DNA of 64,000 nucleotides from Arsenicibacter sp965247375 (GTDB taxonomy: Bacteria; Bacteroidota; Bacteroidia; Cytophagales; Spirosomataceae), in NCBI GenBank assembly GCA_965247375.1, contig CBDFHU010000082.1:61979-125978 (forward strand). Direction: 5' to 3'. The notes under the pieces were generated by a model. The model saw nothing but the letters and a program-made list of their open reading frames with translations. It did not search any database and was not told where the DNA came from. Below are positions 28,476 through 36,890 of the stretch, one piece after another. The position numbers and the translations under genes are program-made. Positions within the stretch are counted from its first letter, which is position 1, and each line of letters starts with the position of its first letter.

Positions 28476-28874
28476 GAATTACTAACGGATGCTGTCTTTA
28501 AGTAGTCTGCTGGAAATAGTTTCCATAATTCTTCCTCCCCCTAACCCCCTCCAGAAGGGAAATTGGGCCCGATTTCCCCCTCTGGAGAGGGTTAGGGGGA
28601 GGAAAGTAAAAAATAAATAAGATAAGATAAATACAATCAGGTACTTATGAGGCAATAACTGACATACAGCAATAAAATGCCCGCATACAGGTTGAAACAG
28701 TAATCAAAGGTACACAATATCGATAACAGACCGATACACCTGTCAGGACAGTTCGTCCAACTTAAAATAACGTAGCTAAAAATGTCGCTTATATGATCGT
28801 TTTGGCAACATATTTGCTTTGTTATAGAGCATTACCGTTTATGTGCCAACTCCTCTTATTACCAACGTATTTTT
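28476..28874. other. Intergenic region with a large palindrome
   Basis: This 399-bp divergent gap holds the palindromic element at 28531-28606. Beyond it is AT-rich sequence that should contain the promoter of the haloperoxidase-like gene; near 28800-28825 there is a TTTTGG and a TTGCTTTG stretch, but no clean TAnnTTTG. I see no ORF or RNA gene. Confidence 0.5.
28531..28606. repeat. C/G-rich palindromic intergenic repeat
   Basis: Arms of about 33 nt, left 28531-28563 and right 28573-28606, are near-perfect reverse complements built from CCTCCCCCTAACCCCCTCC-type sequence. The spacer is about 9 nt. This type of sequence recurs in intergenic spaces of many Bacteroidota genomes. No coding content is present. 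Confidence 0.8.
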
Positions 28875-30269
28875 ATGAAACAACAATTACATGTGCACAG
28901 TAAAACGCGCCGTCAGGCTTCGGCTACCGGCATTGCGTTGCTGTTACTTTTGTTGAGCTTCCTGCAGTCGTGCCGGCAAAATCCGGAGAGTGAATCGGTA
29001 AGCCCGAATGGTCAGTCTGCTGATAAATTAACGAATGAAGTGGCGCTGAAATGGGCATCGATGCACCTTCGGCTGATCCGGCAGAGTGCAGGATTCTCGC
29101 CGCCGGTTGCTTCGCGGGCATTGGGCTTTGCGGGCGTAACCATGTATGAGGCAGCAGTACCCGGTATGTCAGACCGTCGTTCGCTGGCAGGTCAGTTGCA
29201 GGGCTTAAGCAGCATGCCTCAGACTGAATCCGGAAAAAGCTATAACTGGAACCTGAGCGTGAATGCTGCCCAGGCCGCTATTCTGCGTAGCCTGCACGCT
29301 AATGCGTCGGCAGCGGCAAAAACAGCGGTCGATTCGCTGGAATCAGCGTTGTTTCTACAGTTTAAATCCGCTTCACAGGATGAAAATGACCGCTCGACGG
29401 CCTTTGGTAAGAGCGTAGCCGATGCCATTTTTACGTGGTCGAAAACCGATGGCGGACATGAAGGCTATACCCGGAACTTCCCGGCCGATTATACCCTGCC
29501 GGTTGGAAACGGCTTCTGGCGCCCTACTGAAAATGGTCAGAAAATTCCGATGCAGCCGTTCTGGGGACGTAACCGGCTGTTTGTGGCTTCATCGAGTACA
29601 ATGCCGGTGCCGGAGCCATTGCCGATTTCAACCAGCCCTACTTCCCAGTATTATGCGCAGTACCTGGAAGTATACACGAAAAATATGACGCTGACACAGA
29701 CGGAAAAAGAAATTTCGATCTGGTGGGCTGATGATCCGAGCGAGACCTTTACACCTCCGGGCCACTCGTATAACCTTGCCAGAATTGCGGTTAAAACCAG
29801 TAATGCCAACCTGAGCCGGTCGGTAGAAGCCTTTGCCCGGGTTGGCATGGCTGTTGCTGATGCCTTTGTGCATTGCTGGAAGTGTAAATATGCCTTCATG
29901 AATGAGCGGCCATATACGTTTGTACGCCGTGCTATTGACCCGTCATGGGTACCATTCTGGCCGGCACCGCCGTTTCCGGGGTATACCTCAGGTCACGCAA
30001 CACAGTCGGCAGCAGCGGCCACGGTATTGACCGGCTTGTTCGGAGACGATTTCGCGTTTGTTGATGACTCGCACGTGAGCCGCATACGGGACACAAAGCG
30101 GAATACTGATTTCAAGGCCCGTTCATTTAAGTCATTCTGGGAGTCGGCCGAAGAATCAGCGTTTTCGCGGTTCCTGGGCGGTATTCATACACGGCAGGAC
30201 AATGAAACCGGTCTGCGCGAAGGACGGACACTGGGACGGAACATCAACGCCCTCAATTGGGTTAAATAA
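28875..30269 (+). CDS. Vanadium-dependent haloperoxidase/PAP2-like lipoprotein
   Basis: A 464-residue lipoprotein with signal and lipobox ending in Cys33 (FLQSC). The helical bundle carries the shared acid phosphatase/haloperoxidase active site. WKCKYAFMNERPYTF supplies the first basic cluster, PPFPGYTSGHATQSAAAA the central Ser-Gly-His, and GGIHTRQDNETGLREGRTLG the last Arg/His cluster with the vanadate- or phosphate-binding histidine. Such proteins either oxidise halides with peroxide or remove phosphates; sequence alone does not decide. It is monocistronic and ends at a strong hairpin. Confidence 0.85.
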   Translation: MKQQLHVHSKTRRQASATGIALLLLLLSFLQSCRQNPESESVSPNGQSADKLTNEVALKWASMHLRLIRQSAGFSPPVASRALGFAGVTMYEAAVPGMSDRRSLAGQLQGLSSMPQTESGKSYNWNLSVNAAQAAILRSLHANASAAAKTAVDSLESALFLQFKSASQDENDRSTAFGKSVADAIFTWSKTDGGHEGYTRNFPADYTLPVGNGFWRPTENGQKIPMQPFWGRNRLFVASSSTMPVPEPLPISTSPTSQYYAQYLEVYTKNMTLTQTEKEISIWWADDPSETFTPPGHSYNLARIAVKTSNANLSRSVEAFARVGMAVADAFVHCWKCKYAFMNERPYTFVRRAIDPSWVPFWPAPPFPGYTSGHATQSAAAATVLTGLFGDDFAFVDDSHVSRIRDTKRNTDFKARSFKSFWESAEESAFSRFLGGIHTRQDNETGLREGRTLGRNINALNWVK

Positions 30270-30299
30270 CTGAAACAGCAATTTTAGTGGTAGTACTTA

Positions 30300-30337
30300 G
30301 TGGTGGCACGGCTTGAAGCCGTGCCACCACTTTTTTT
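30300..30337. terminator. Strong hairpin between convergent genes
   Basis: A 15-bp perfect stem (GTGGTGGCACGGCTT at 30300-30314, complement at 30316-30330) with a one-base loop is followed by seven T. It separates the haloperoxidase-like gene and lgt. The long stem and minimal loop also fit a dispersed palindromic repeat used as a terminator. Confidence 0.85.
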
Positions 30338-30344
30338 GCTGCGT

Positions 30345-31163
30345 TTAGTTCCTCGGAGCGGGATGGCTGGAAGCCGAGCGGATCAGGAAGAAAACGCCCA
30401 GCAATACCGCCGGAATACTCAGAATCTGGCCCATATTCAGGAACAGGCTGCTTTCAAACGAAACCTGATTTTCTTTCAGATACTCGTACAGGAAGCGAAG
30501 CGTAAAGACAACAATCAGGAAAATGCCCAGCAGGCTTCCGTGGGGTGTCGCGCCTTTTTTGCGGTTCCAGATACCAAACAGAATAAAAAACAAGACGAAG
30601 CATGACAGGGATTCATACAACTGGGCCGGATGCCGCGGAAGTTTGGAAAATTCATCGTTGTTGATAAAGACAAACGCCCAGGGCACATCCGTTGTCCGGC
30701 CGACAATCTCGGAGTTCATCAGGTTACCCAGACGAATAAAAGCCCCGGCCAGAGCGACGACAATCGCAATGCGGTCGGTAACCCACAAAAACGTTTGCCC
30801 GGTTTCAATGCTTCGTTTCCGGCGCGAATAAAACCACAGCGCCAGTAAAATACCGATCCCTGCACCATGGCTGGCCAGTCCGGCGAAAGGCGGCAGAATC
30901 ACCTGAAGCGGCTTCTGAATCAACAGTTCGGGTTCATAAAAGAGAAAATGGCCCAGACGGGCACCCAGGACGGTAGAAATTACCATAAACAACAACAAGG
31001 TGTCGGTGTCTTCAACGGGCTTACCTTCTTTTTTGAAGATGTGGGTCATGATCTGCATACCGATCAGGAAGCCAAGTGCGAATAACAAGCCGTACCAGCG
31101 AATGGAGAATGAGCCAATGTGAAAAATTTCGGGATTAACATCCCAGATAATGTATTGCAGCAT
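30345..31163 (-). CDS. lgt: Prolipoprotein diacylglyceryl transferase
   Basis: A 272-residue polytopic inner-membrane enzyme that transfers diacylglycerol from phosphatidylglycerol to the lipobox cysteine of prolipoproteins. Seven hydrophobic segments can be seen. The family signature appears as AFIRLGNLMNSEIVGR near 141-156, with RWYGLLFALGFLIG near residue 22 and the conserved HPAQLYE near 178. The many lipoproteins in this window are its natural clients. It ends at the hairpin at 30300. Confidence 0.95.
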   Translation of the reverse strand: MLQYIIWDVNPEIFHIGSFSIRWYGLLFALGFLIGMQIMTHIFKKEGKPVEDTDTLLLFMVISTVLGARLGHFLFYEPELLIQKPLQVILPPFAGLASHGAGIGILLALWFYSRRKRSIETGQTFLWVTDRIAIVVALAGAFIRLGNLMNSEIVGRTTDVPWAFVFINNDEFSKLPRHPAQLYESLSCFVLFFILFGIWNRKKGATPHGSLLGIFLIVVFTLRFLYEYLKENQVSFESSLFLNMGQILSIPAVLLGVFFLIRSASSHPAPRN

Positions 31164-31242
31164 ATTGGATTGTTTTCAGAACCCTTGGTGTTCACGTAAT
31201 AAACCGGGCAAAGATAAGGTAAGTCGGTTTAAGTGAGAAAAG

Positions 31243-31452
31243 ATGAAACAGATAGTTATTTGGTTCGTACGATTTTATCAGGCGGCCATATCGCCGTTCT
31301 TCCCGAATGCCTGCCGGTATACGCCGACGTGCTCGCAATACATGATCGAAGCCGTACAGAAACACGGCCCGCTGAAGGGGGGCTGGCTGGGCATCAAACG
31401 CATCAGCCGCTGTCATCCGTGGGGCGGACACGGCTACGATCCGGTGCCGTAA
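31243..31452 (+). CDS. yidD: Membrane protein insertion efficiency factor YidD
   Basis: A 69-residue YidD-family protein that helps YidC insert proteins into the inner membrane. The whole conserved core is visible: FYQAAISPFFPNACRYTPTC, SQYMIEAVQKHGPLKGGWLG, RISRCHPWGGHGYDPVP. Three conserved cysteines lie in NACRY, TPTCSQY and SRCHPWG. It is divergent from lgt with a gap of about 80 bp. Confidence 0.95.
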   Translation: MKQIVIWFVRFYQAAISPFFPNACRYTPTCSQYMIEAVQKHGPLKGGWLGIKRISRCHPWGGHGYDPVP

Positions 31453-31551
31453 CCGGTAAATTCTGACAATTTGACAATTCGTTAAAAATTGCCTGATTTT
31501 TGCCGGTAGGCTCACAGCACGATATTGTCAGACATCCTTTGAAATGCCATT

Positions 31552-31929
31552 ATGATGGAAATTACGGCCGATAACAAACTGAAACGCCTCATTATTGTGG
31601 GCGACCGTGTACTGATCAGACCAAAAGATCCGGGCGACCGCACAGCCAGCGGGCTTTATTTGCCGCCAACGGTTCACGAAAAAGAACAAGTACAGTCGGG
31701 ATACGTTATTAAGGTGGGCCCCGGTTATCCGATCCCCGCAGCGGTGGACGATGAACCCTGGAAAGAAACCGAAGAAAAGGTGAAATACATGCCGTTGCAG
31801 GCACAGGAGGGCGATCTGGCGATTTATCTGCAACGCAATGCCATTGATCTGGAATACGACGGACAAAAATACATCATCATCCCGCAGGCATCGATTCTGA
31901 TGCTGGAACGCTCGGAAGATCTGTACTAG
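31552..31929 (+). CDS. GroES-like co-chaperone family protein
   Basis: A 125-residue protein resembling the GroES beta-barrel: LKRLIIVGDRVLIRPKDPGDRTASGLYLPPT near residues 9-39, SGYVIKVGPG near 48-58, DGQKYIIIPQASILMLE at the end. It is longer than classic GroES (about 95 residues), with an insert at about 60-90 (PAAVDDEPWKETEEKVKYMPL), and lacks a neighbouring groEL. It is therefore probably an accessory GroES-like protein and not the main GroES. It sits just before the DUF4174 gene, possibly in the same transcript. Confidence 0.85.
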   Translation: MMEITADNKLKRLIIVGDRVLIRPKDPGDRTASGLYLPPTVHEKEQVQSGYVIKVGPGYPIPAAVDDEPWKETEEKVKYMPLQAQEGDLAIYLQRNAIDLEYDGQKYIIIPQASILMLERSEDLY

Positions 31930-31968
31930 TCTGGAAATGTGCAGTCGGGACTTTAACCGGATGAGGTT

Positions 31969-32418
31969 ATGAAAACACAAAGCCGCCTGCGATGGTTGTT
32001 AGTGATACTAGTCAGTATTCTTACTCTCATCGTTATGGAAAGCATTGCAAACCAGACTAAATCGCTGAAGGCGATTCTGGCCGATAAAAAAGATCATCGC
32101 CGTGTGCTGCTGCTGTACGGCCGCGAAGATGCACAACACTACCTCATCGAACAGCAGGAATCCCTCCGGCAGGCGGATCAGCAGGTTGCTGAACGGGATC
32201 TGGATGTGATTGTCCTGATTAATTCACTCGTTATGGAGCCCGACCGGCAGTTTCTGATGGGGGGCGAGTTTAAACTCAATCCCGCCGATGATTTTGCGGG
32301 CTGGCTCATTGGCAAGGATGGTACCGTAAAACACCGGCTTTCCCGTCCCGCTTCGCCGGACGAGCTCTTTAAAATCATTGACAGCATGCCGATGCGGAAG
32401 CAGGAGGCAAAGCATTAA
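31969..32418 (+). CDS. DUF4174 domain protein with N-terminal anchor
   Basis: A 149-residue protein. A hydrophobic N-terminal segment (about 9-27) acts as signal anchor, followed by a thioredoxin-fold-like DUF4174 domain (HRRVLLLYGREDAQHYLIEQQ, DVIVLIN, WLIGKDGTVKHRLSRPASPDELFKIID). No CXXC redox motif is present, so a thiol-oxidoreductase function is not supported. It lies 39 bp after the GroES-like gene and ends at the palindrome at 32424. Confidence 0.8.
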   Translation: MKTQSRLRWLLVILVSILTLIVMESIANQTKSLKAILADKKDHRRVLLLYGREDAQHYLIEQQESLRQADQQVAERDLDVIVLINSLVMEPDRQFLMGGEFKLNPADDFAGWLIGKDGTVKHRLSRPASPDELFKIIDSMPMRKQEAKH

Positions 32419-32423
32419 GGACT

Positions 32424-32498
32424 AGCCACAAAGGCACGAAGTGTAAAGATGCACGAAGTTTTCTTTGTGTAACTTCATTACCTCGTGCCTTTGTGGCT
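32424..32498. repeat. Palindromic CACAAAGGCACGA repeat/terminator
   Basis: 16-bp perfect arms at 32424-32439 (AGCCACAAAGGCACGA) and 32483-32498 flank a spacer with further GCACGAAGT copies. It is located between two convergent genes, so it probably ends both transcripts. Related CACGAAG/TTCGTG motifs recur at 48700-48900. Confidence 0.75.
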
Positions 32499-32501
32499 GT
32501 T

Positions 32502-33896
32502 TTATTTACCTGTTAGCTTTAACGTTACCCGCCGGTTTTTGACTTTGTTTTCTTCGTTATCATTCGGCGCCATCGGGTAACGGCTGCCGAATCCGGTGAT
32601 GCTCAGCCGTTCATCGGCCACATCAAGGCGGCGCAGAAACGTGGCCGTCACCATCGCGCGGTACTGCGACAGGGTCTGGTTTTTAGCCGGATCACCCACG
32701 TTGTCGGTGTGCCCCATCACTTTCACCTGGTACTTAGGATTTTTCTTCAGATAAGCCGCTACGGCCCGCAACACCTGCTCCGACTGCGGCATGAGCTCGT
32801 AACTGCTTTGCCGGAAATAAATCGGCGGAATCGAGTCGGGCAGATTCAGGGCGGCAACCCCCGGAATGTCGAATTTAACGGCCGGTTCTTCCGTGACCGG
32901 CGGGAGTGTTGCCGGTGTTGCCGGCTGAACCGTTGCCGTTACGATTGGCGGGGCAGCGGCGGGTTTCGGTGTTTCGGCGGTTGGTGGCAGTTTGATTTCC
33001 AGTAAGTTGAACCCCTCACGCAGCACGACCTCCTGCTGGTGCCGGATTTGTTTCTGCGCATCCACCAGCGTCAGTCGGTAAGCCTGCGGGAAGAACAGAT
33101 AACTGCTTTGCCAGTTCCGGCCGGCGTTGAGTGTTACCGGCGGCGCACCGGCGGCTACGGGCCGGATGTCGCAGCGGAATGTTTCACTGACCGGTGTGCC
33201 GTTGGCATTTTGTACCCGCACCGAAAAGCTGACCAGATCACGGAACAGGCGGTAATCGTGGCGGAGCCGGCCGTTGGCGGCATCAATCGTCAGCATGCCC
33301 TGATAAAAATCAAAGCCCGGCGATTTTACCTCTACAGTCAGTTCATCCTTTTCGGCAAACGCCAGTTCGAAACGGCCCTCCACATCCGGATCAAGACAGT
33401 TAGTCCAGTCGGCGGTCATGTAGTGGAAACAGGTCCGGGCCCGGACTGGTGCGGTTGTGTACACATCCGACATAAAAAACAAACTCCGCTGCTTCGACTT
33501 CGGATTAACCTTGGGCGACAGCAGCTTAAATTCCGCTGAGTTCAAGGGCCGGACGCTGACCTGCTGAAACGCATTCGGAATCATCGGTACTGTGATGGCA
33601 ACCGCCTCATTCGCCGGCATCGTCATGTTCGGTTTCACTAGTAGCCGTTGTGTCTTGTAATTAGGGTGTTCGATCATCAGGGCTGTGGCGTAGCAATTCA
33701 CATCTACGGTGAAATGGCCTTTTTCATCGCTTTTGCCGGCGTGGATGCTGCCACCGGGCACCAGTACATAGATGCTGGCCGAAATGGGTTGGCGTGTTGT
33801 AAGATCCTGGATCGTTCCTGATAGTTTGAGGCAGTTCTGGGCGAATCCCGGCACTGTCAGCAGGGTACAAAGCAGGACGTATACAAGTCGTGTCAT
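32502..33896 (-). CDS. OmpA-family protein with carboxypeptidase-like regulatory domain
   Basis: A 464-residue exported protein. The signal peptide covers about 1-19 (VPGFAQ). A carboxypeptidase-D regulatory-like beta-sandwich lies near 25-105 (LSGTIQDLTTRQPISASIYVLVPGG), and a second beta-rich domain near 115-290. After a Pro/Ala/Thr linker, the C-terminal OmpA peptidoglycan-binding domain spans about 350-464 (IYFRQSSYELMPQSEQVLRAVAAYL, VKVMGHTDNVGDPAKN, NKVKNRRVTLKLTG). It anchors the outer membrane to the wall. It is monocistronic. Confidence 0.9.
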   Translation of the reverse strand: MTRLVYVLLCTLLTVPGFAQNCLKLSGTIQDLTTRQPISASIYVLVPGGSIHAGKSDEKGHFTVDVNCYATALMIEHPNYKTQRLLVKPNMTMPANEAVAITVPMIPNAFQQVSVRPLNSAEFKLLSPKVNPKSKQRSLFFMSDVYTTAPVRARTCFHYMTADWTNCLDPDVEGRFELAFAEKDELTVEVKSPGFDFYQGMLTIDAANGRLRHDYRLFRDLVSFSVRVQNANGTPVSETFRCDIRPVAAGAPPVTLNAGRNWQSSYLFFPQAYRLTLVDAQKQIRHQQEVVLREGFNLLEIKLPPTAETPKPAAAPPIVTATVQPATPATLPPVTEEPAVKFDIPGVAALNLPDSIPPIYFRQSSYELMPQSEQVLRAVAAYLKKNPKYQVKVMGHTDNVGDPAKNQTLSQYRAMVTATFLRRLDVADERLSITGFGSRYPMAPNDNEENKVKNRRVTLKLTGK

Positions 33897-33939
33897 GTTG
33901 GGTAACGGGTCAAATACCTACTAGTAACGAAATTACAGC

Positions 33940-35040
33940 TTATTCCTGTAATCCTGTCAAAAGATATTCCAGAAGCAGTGCCAGACAGTGGGCTTCGCAC
34001 TGCCAGCGGATCTGGACGAGCGGCCGGTCGGCCAGCCGGTTGAGGAACGGGTGTTCGTAAGCAGTCAGCAGACCGGCAATAAAAAAGTGAAAGGACGGGA
34101 AGTCGGCTTCGATGCCGTCGAGGTCAACCGGTAACGTCTGGTGACGGGCAATGTCCGGTGCCAGCCGGTACAGCGAGGTCCGGAGCATAATCCGGTCAAT
34201 ACGGTTAGTCGTATAGGGGAGTTCCGCCAGCATACCGGCAATGAGCCGTGGCCGGATTACCTCCAGCCGGGACTGCGGAAAGGCAGCGATCAACCGTGAC
34301 AGGTGATACATAATCAGCGGCGCGCGGGCATAGTGCGGCGAACACCGGAAGGGCTGACCGCTGTATTGACCCGACAGCACAATGTCGCGCAGATAGGTCA
34401 GGCTGGCGGCCATTTCAGGGGTTTCCGGTGCACCGGCGGCGTAGAGGCAATACAGCATGTTACTCATTGCACAGGCGTCGAAGTCGACGGGCATATGCTT
34501 GCCGAACCATGTCGAGAAAGCGGGTAGCTGCCGGTATTCAGGAAACGTATTCCGGATCGGGCCGTGGGGTTGTGCCAGATTCGCGTGTTGTGCCAGTTTC
34601 CCGGCCAGCCAGCCGGCATCGGCCGGGGGCGGGTTACTGGTCAGGTAGACCATAGCCGTGTCGTCGATGTCGTCCGGAATCCGGAAGTGGTCGAAGCGGT
34701 GAAACAACCGGCCGTTCGGAAAGTGGCGGGACGGGCGGGTGGGCCAGAAGTTATAGGTCGGCAGTCCGTCCTTATTGCGGAAGCGCGGGTAAGCCGCCTG
34801 CGCCCGTTGCTGAATCTGTCCGGCAAGAGCCTGCTCGCCGGGTGAGAGCTGGTGCCGGAGTTGTTGTAAGACAAAGACAATACTGGCCGTAAAAAATACA
34901 TTGACATCGGCCCGCCGATAGCCCCCCCAGTCCGGCTGCATCCGGTATGCCGGAAACAGCCCCGAACCAAACACCGGATCGTTATCCGTCTGGAGCGCCG
35001 CCAGCCGGTGAAGGAGGGTGTGTGGGAAGTTCCTGTTCAT
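33940..35040 (-). CDS. Hypothetical helical-toroid-like protein with DIDDTAM motif
   Basis: A cytoplasmic protein of about 366 residues; the start taken is ATG 35038-35040 (MNRNFPHTLL), with an alternative two codons upstream. It is almost all helical with repeated helix pairs, such as SLTYLRDIVLSGQYSG and YHLSRLIAAFPQSR, suggesting an alpha/alpha toroid. Residues about 124-130 read DIDDTAM, the form of the DxDD(T/S)A motif that protonates the substrate in class II terpene cyclases. It is shorter than known class II diterpene cyclases and lacks obvious QW repeats, so cyclase activity is only a hypothesis. It stands alone and no terpenoid genes are nearby. Confidence 0.65.
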   Translation of the reverse strand: MNRNFPHTLLHRLAALQTDNDPVFGSGLFPAYRMQPDWGGYRRADVNVFFTASIVFVLQQLRHQLSPGEQALAGQIQQRAQAAYPRFRNKDGLPTYNFWPTRPSRHFPNGRLFHRFDHFRIPDDIDDTAMVYLTSNPPPADAGWLAGKLAQHANLAQPHGPIRNTFPEYRQLPAFSTWFGKHMPVDFDACAMSNMLYCLYAAGAPETPEMAASLTYLRDIVLSGQYSGQPFRCSPHYARAPLIMYHLSRLIAAFPQSRLEVIRPRLIAGMLAELPYTTNRIDRIMLRTSLYRLAPDIARHQTLPVDLDGIEADFPSFHFFIAGLLTAYEHPFLNRLADRPLVQIRWQCEAHCLALLLEYLLTGLQE

Positions 35041-35111
35041 AAGCATCAGGGTATGTTTATCCGACTTGAAAATAAGCTATGATATATGCATTTTTGTAAA
35101 AAAGATGAACG

Positions 35112-35722
35112 ATGAAATCAAACATATCATTGAAGGAATTGGCCGGTTTGCAGAAAGAGATCTTATCCAAACAACCTTCGTTTACCTTAGAGAAAGCTAA
35201 AGAACAAGTCGGGCGATTGAAGATGCAGAATTCATCATCAAAAAAGACGAGGCCATTAGGCTAAATCTTTTTGCCGGAAAATATAAACTATGGTACACTG
35301 CAATTGATCCTGACCGATACATAGGTGAAGGGGCAGAACAGCAGGTTTATCTTGAAGAAGATGGTAAACACGTCGTTAAACTGAATGATACCATATTTTA
35401 TGAAAGTTGGTCTGATTATCTTATCAGCCTGTTAATTCACAATTACCTTTTTCCTAATACAGCTTATACGCTGCTTGGATTTTATAATGAAAGCGATAAA
35501 CTGTATGCTGTTGTCAGACAGGTATTTGTTGAATCGACAGAAGCCACAGATTTGTTTTTGGTTAAGCGTTTTCTTGAGCAAAACGGTTTCATCAACAAAC
35601 GGAATAATGATTATTATAATTCTGCACTTGGTATTATTCTGTAAGATTTACATGATGAAAATGTACTAACGAACAGAGATGTTTTCTTCTTTATTGATAC
35701 TGTGATATTTCTGATGAAATAG
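35112..35722 (+). pseudogene. Decayed polyvalent kinase-like (phage/mobile-type) gene
   Basis: A frameshift and an in-frame stop break this gene. A short ORF from 35112 (MKSNISLKELAGLQKEI) changes frame before about 35228. The next frame reads FAGKYKLWY, YIGEGAEQQVYLEEDGK, VVKLNDTIFYESWSDYL and LYAVVRQVFV, reaches IIL at 35641, has TAA at 35642-35644, and continues DLHDENVL and FFIDTV to TAG at 35720-35722. The pattern EDLHDENVL plus FFIDT matches kinase HRD/DFG-like loops in a Bacteroidota family seen in polyvalent mobile-element proteins, as I recall it. The TAA probably replaced GAA. Lower GC than the flanks suggests transfer. Confidence 0.65.
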
Positions 35723-35764
35723 CATGGCTACAGTTTTTAACCATAACCATGCCTGTTAAGTCCG

Positions 35765-36856
35765 TTACTTCTTCACAAACGGCAGCTTCGCTACCTGTGC
35801 TTTCAGCAGGCGATCCCGCACCTTCACGAAAATCTCAGTGCCCGGCTTGCTGAACGCAGTCGGGACGTAACCCATCCCGATGCCTTTGCCTAAAGTCGGC
35901 GACTGGGTACCCGACGTAACCTCGCCGATGACCTGCCCTTCGCCGTCGCACAATTCATAATGGCCGCGCGGAATGCCCCGGTCAATCAGTTCGAAACCAA
36001 CCAGCTTACGCGAAATACCGGCATCTTTCTGTGCCTTCAGGGCTTCGGCATTGACAAAGTCGTGGGTGAATTTGGTAACCCAGCCCAGACCTGCCTCAAT
36101 CGGAGAGGTGGTGTCGGTGATGTCGTTGCCGTAGAGGCAGTAGCCCATTTCAAGCCGCAGTGTGTCGCGTGCACCCAGCCCGATTGGTTTGATGCCGAAC
36201 GGTTCTCCCGCCTGCATGATCGCCTGCCACACGGCGCCGGCCTGCTCGTTGGCAACGTAGATTTCAAAGCCACCGGCGCCGGTATAGCCCGTTGCGGAGA
36301 CAATCACGTTGGCAAAACCGGCAAAATCAGTCTTTTCAAACGTGTAATACGACATGGTATCCAGCTGCGCGTTGGTCAGGGACTGGAGCGCCTGCGCAGC
36401 CAGCGGACCCTGCACGGCAAACAGGCAGGTGCTGTCGGAGATATTGGTCAGCTGAACATCCAGCCCGTCGGTATACTGATTGATCCAGTTCCAGTCCTTG
36501 TCGATGTTGGAAGCGTTGACCACCAGCATAAACTCAACAGGGCTGATCTGATACACCAGCAGGTCATCGACTACACCGCCCTGCGTATTGGGCAGGTAGC
36601 TGTACTGCACTTTGCCGTCGTATAACAGCGAAGCGTCGTTGGCGGATACGCGCTGGATCAGCGCGCAGGCGTCGGGTCCCTGCACCATGAATTCGCCCAT
36701 GTGCGAGACGTCGAAGATACCGACGGTATTCCGGACGGTGTTGTGCTCGTCGAGGTCGGATGTATAACGGACGGGCATTTCATACCCGGCGAAGGGCATG
36801 ATTTTAGCCCCGAGCTGCTGATGAACGTGGTGAAGCGGAAGTTGTTTGAGGGTCAT
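35765..36856 (-). CDS. gcvT: Aminomethyltransferase (glycine cleavage T protein)
   Basis: A 363-residue tetrahydrofolate-dependent enzyme of the glycine cleavage system. It moves the methylene group from the H-protein lipoyl arm to THF and releases ammonia. The N-terminal domain opens LPLHHVHQQLGAKIMPFAGYEMPVRY. The folate-binding core has SHMGEFMVQGPDA, YTGAGGFEIYV and LGARDTLRLEMGYCLYGND with the conserved Asp/Arg. The C-terminal barrel contains GEVTSGTQSPTLGKGIGMGYV. It is monocistronic here, with gcvH and gcvP elsewhere. A -7 box lies at 36876-36883. Confidence 0.96.
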   Translation of the reverse strand: MTLKQLPLHHVHQQLGAKIMPFAGYEMPVRYTSDLDEHNTVRNTVGIFDVSHMGEFMVQGPDACALIQRVSANDASLLYDGKVQYSYLPNTQGGVVDDLLVYQISPVEFMLVVNASNIDKDWNWINQYTDGLDVQLTNISDSTCLFAVQGPLAAQALQSLTNAQLDTMSYYTFEKTDFAGFANVIVSATGYTGAGGFEIYVANEQAGAVWQAIMQAGEPFGIKPIGLGARDTLRLEMGYCLYGNDITDTTSPIEAGLGWVTKFTHDFVNAEALKAQKDAGISRKLVGFELIDRGIPRGHYELCDGEGQVIGEVTSGTQSPTLGKGIGMGYVPTAFSKPGTEIFVKVRDRLLKAQVAKLPFVKK

Positions 36857-36875
36857 TGCGTTGACGATTGTTGCG

Positions 36876-36883
36876 CAAAAGTA
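36876..36883 (-). promoter_or_regulatory. Bacteroidota -7 promoter box for gcvT
   Basis: Read on the minus strand this is TACTTTTG, a perfect TAnnTTTG, about 20 bp before the gcvT ATG. Confidence 0.55.
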
Positions 36884-36890
36884 CCGTTTT

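Noticed and set aside
31552..31929. Main GroES chaperonin
   Set aside because: It carries a long insertion and has no groEL next to it, so the general housekeeping groES name was not used.
31969..32418. Thioredoxin-like disulfide reductase
   Set aside because: The DUF4174 fold is thioredoxin-like, but no CXXC motif is present.
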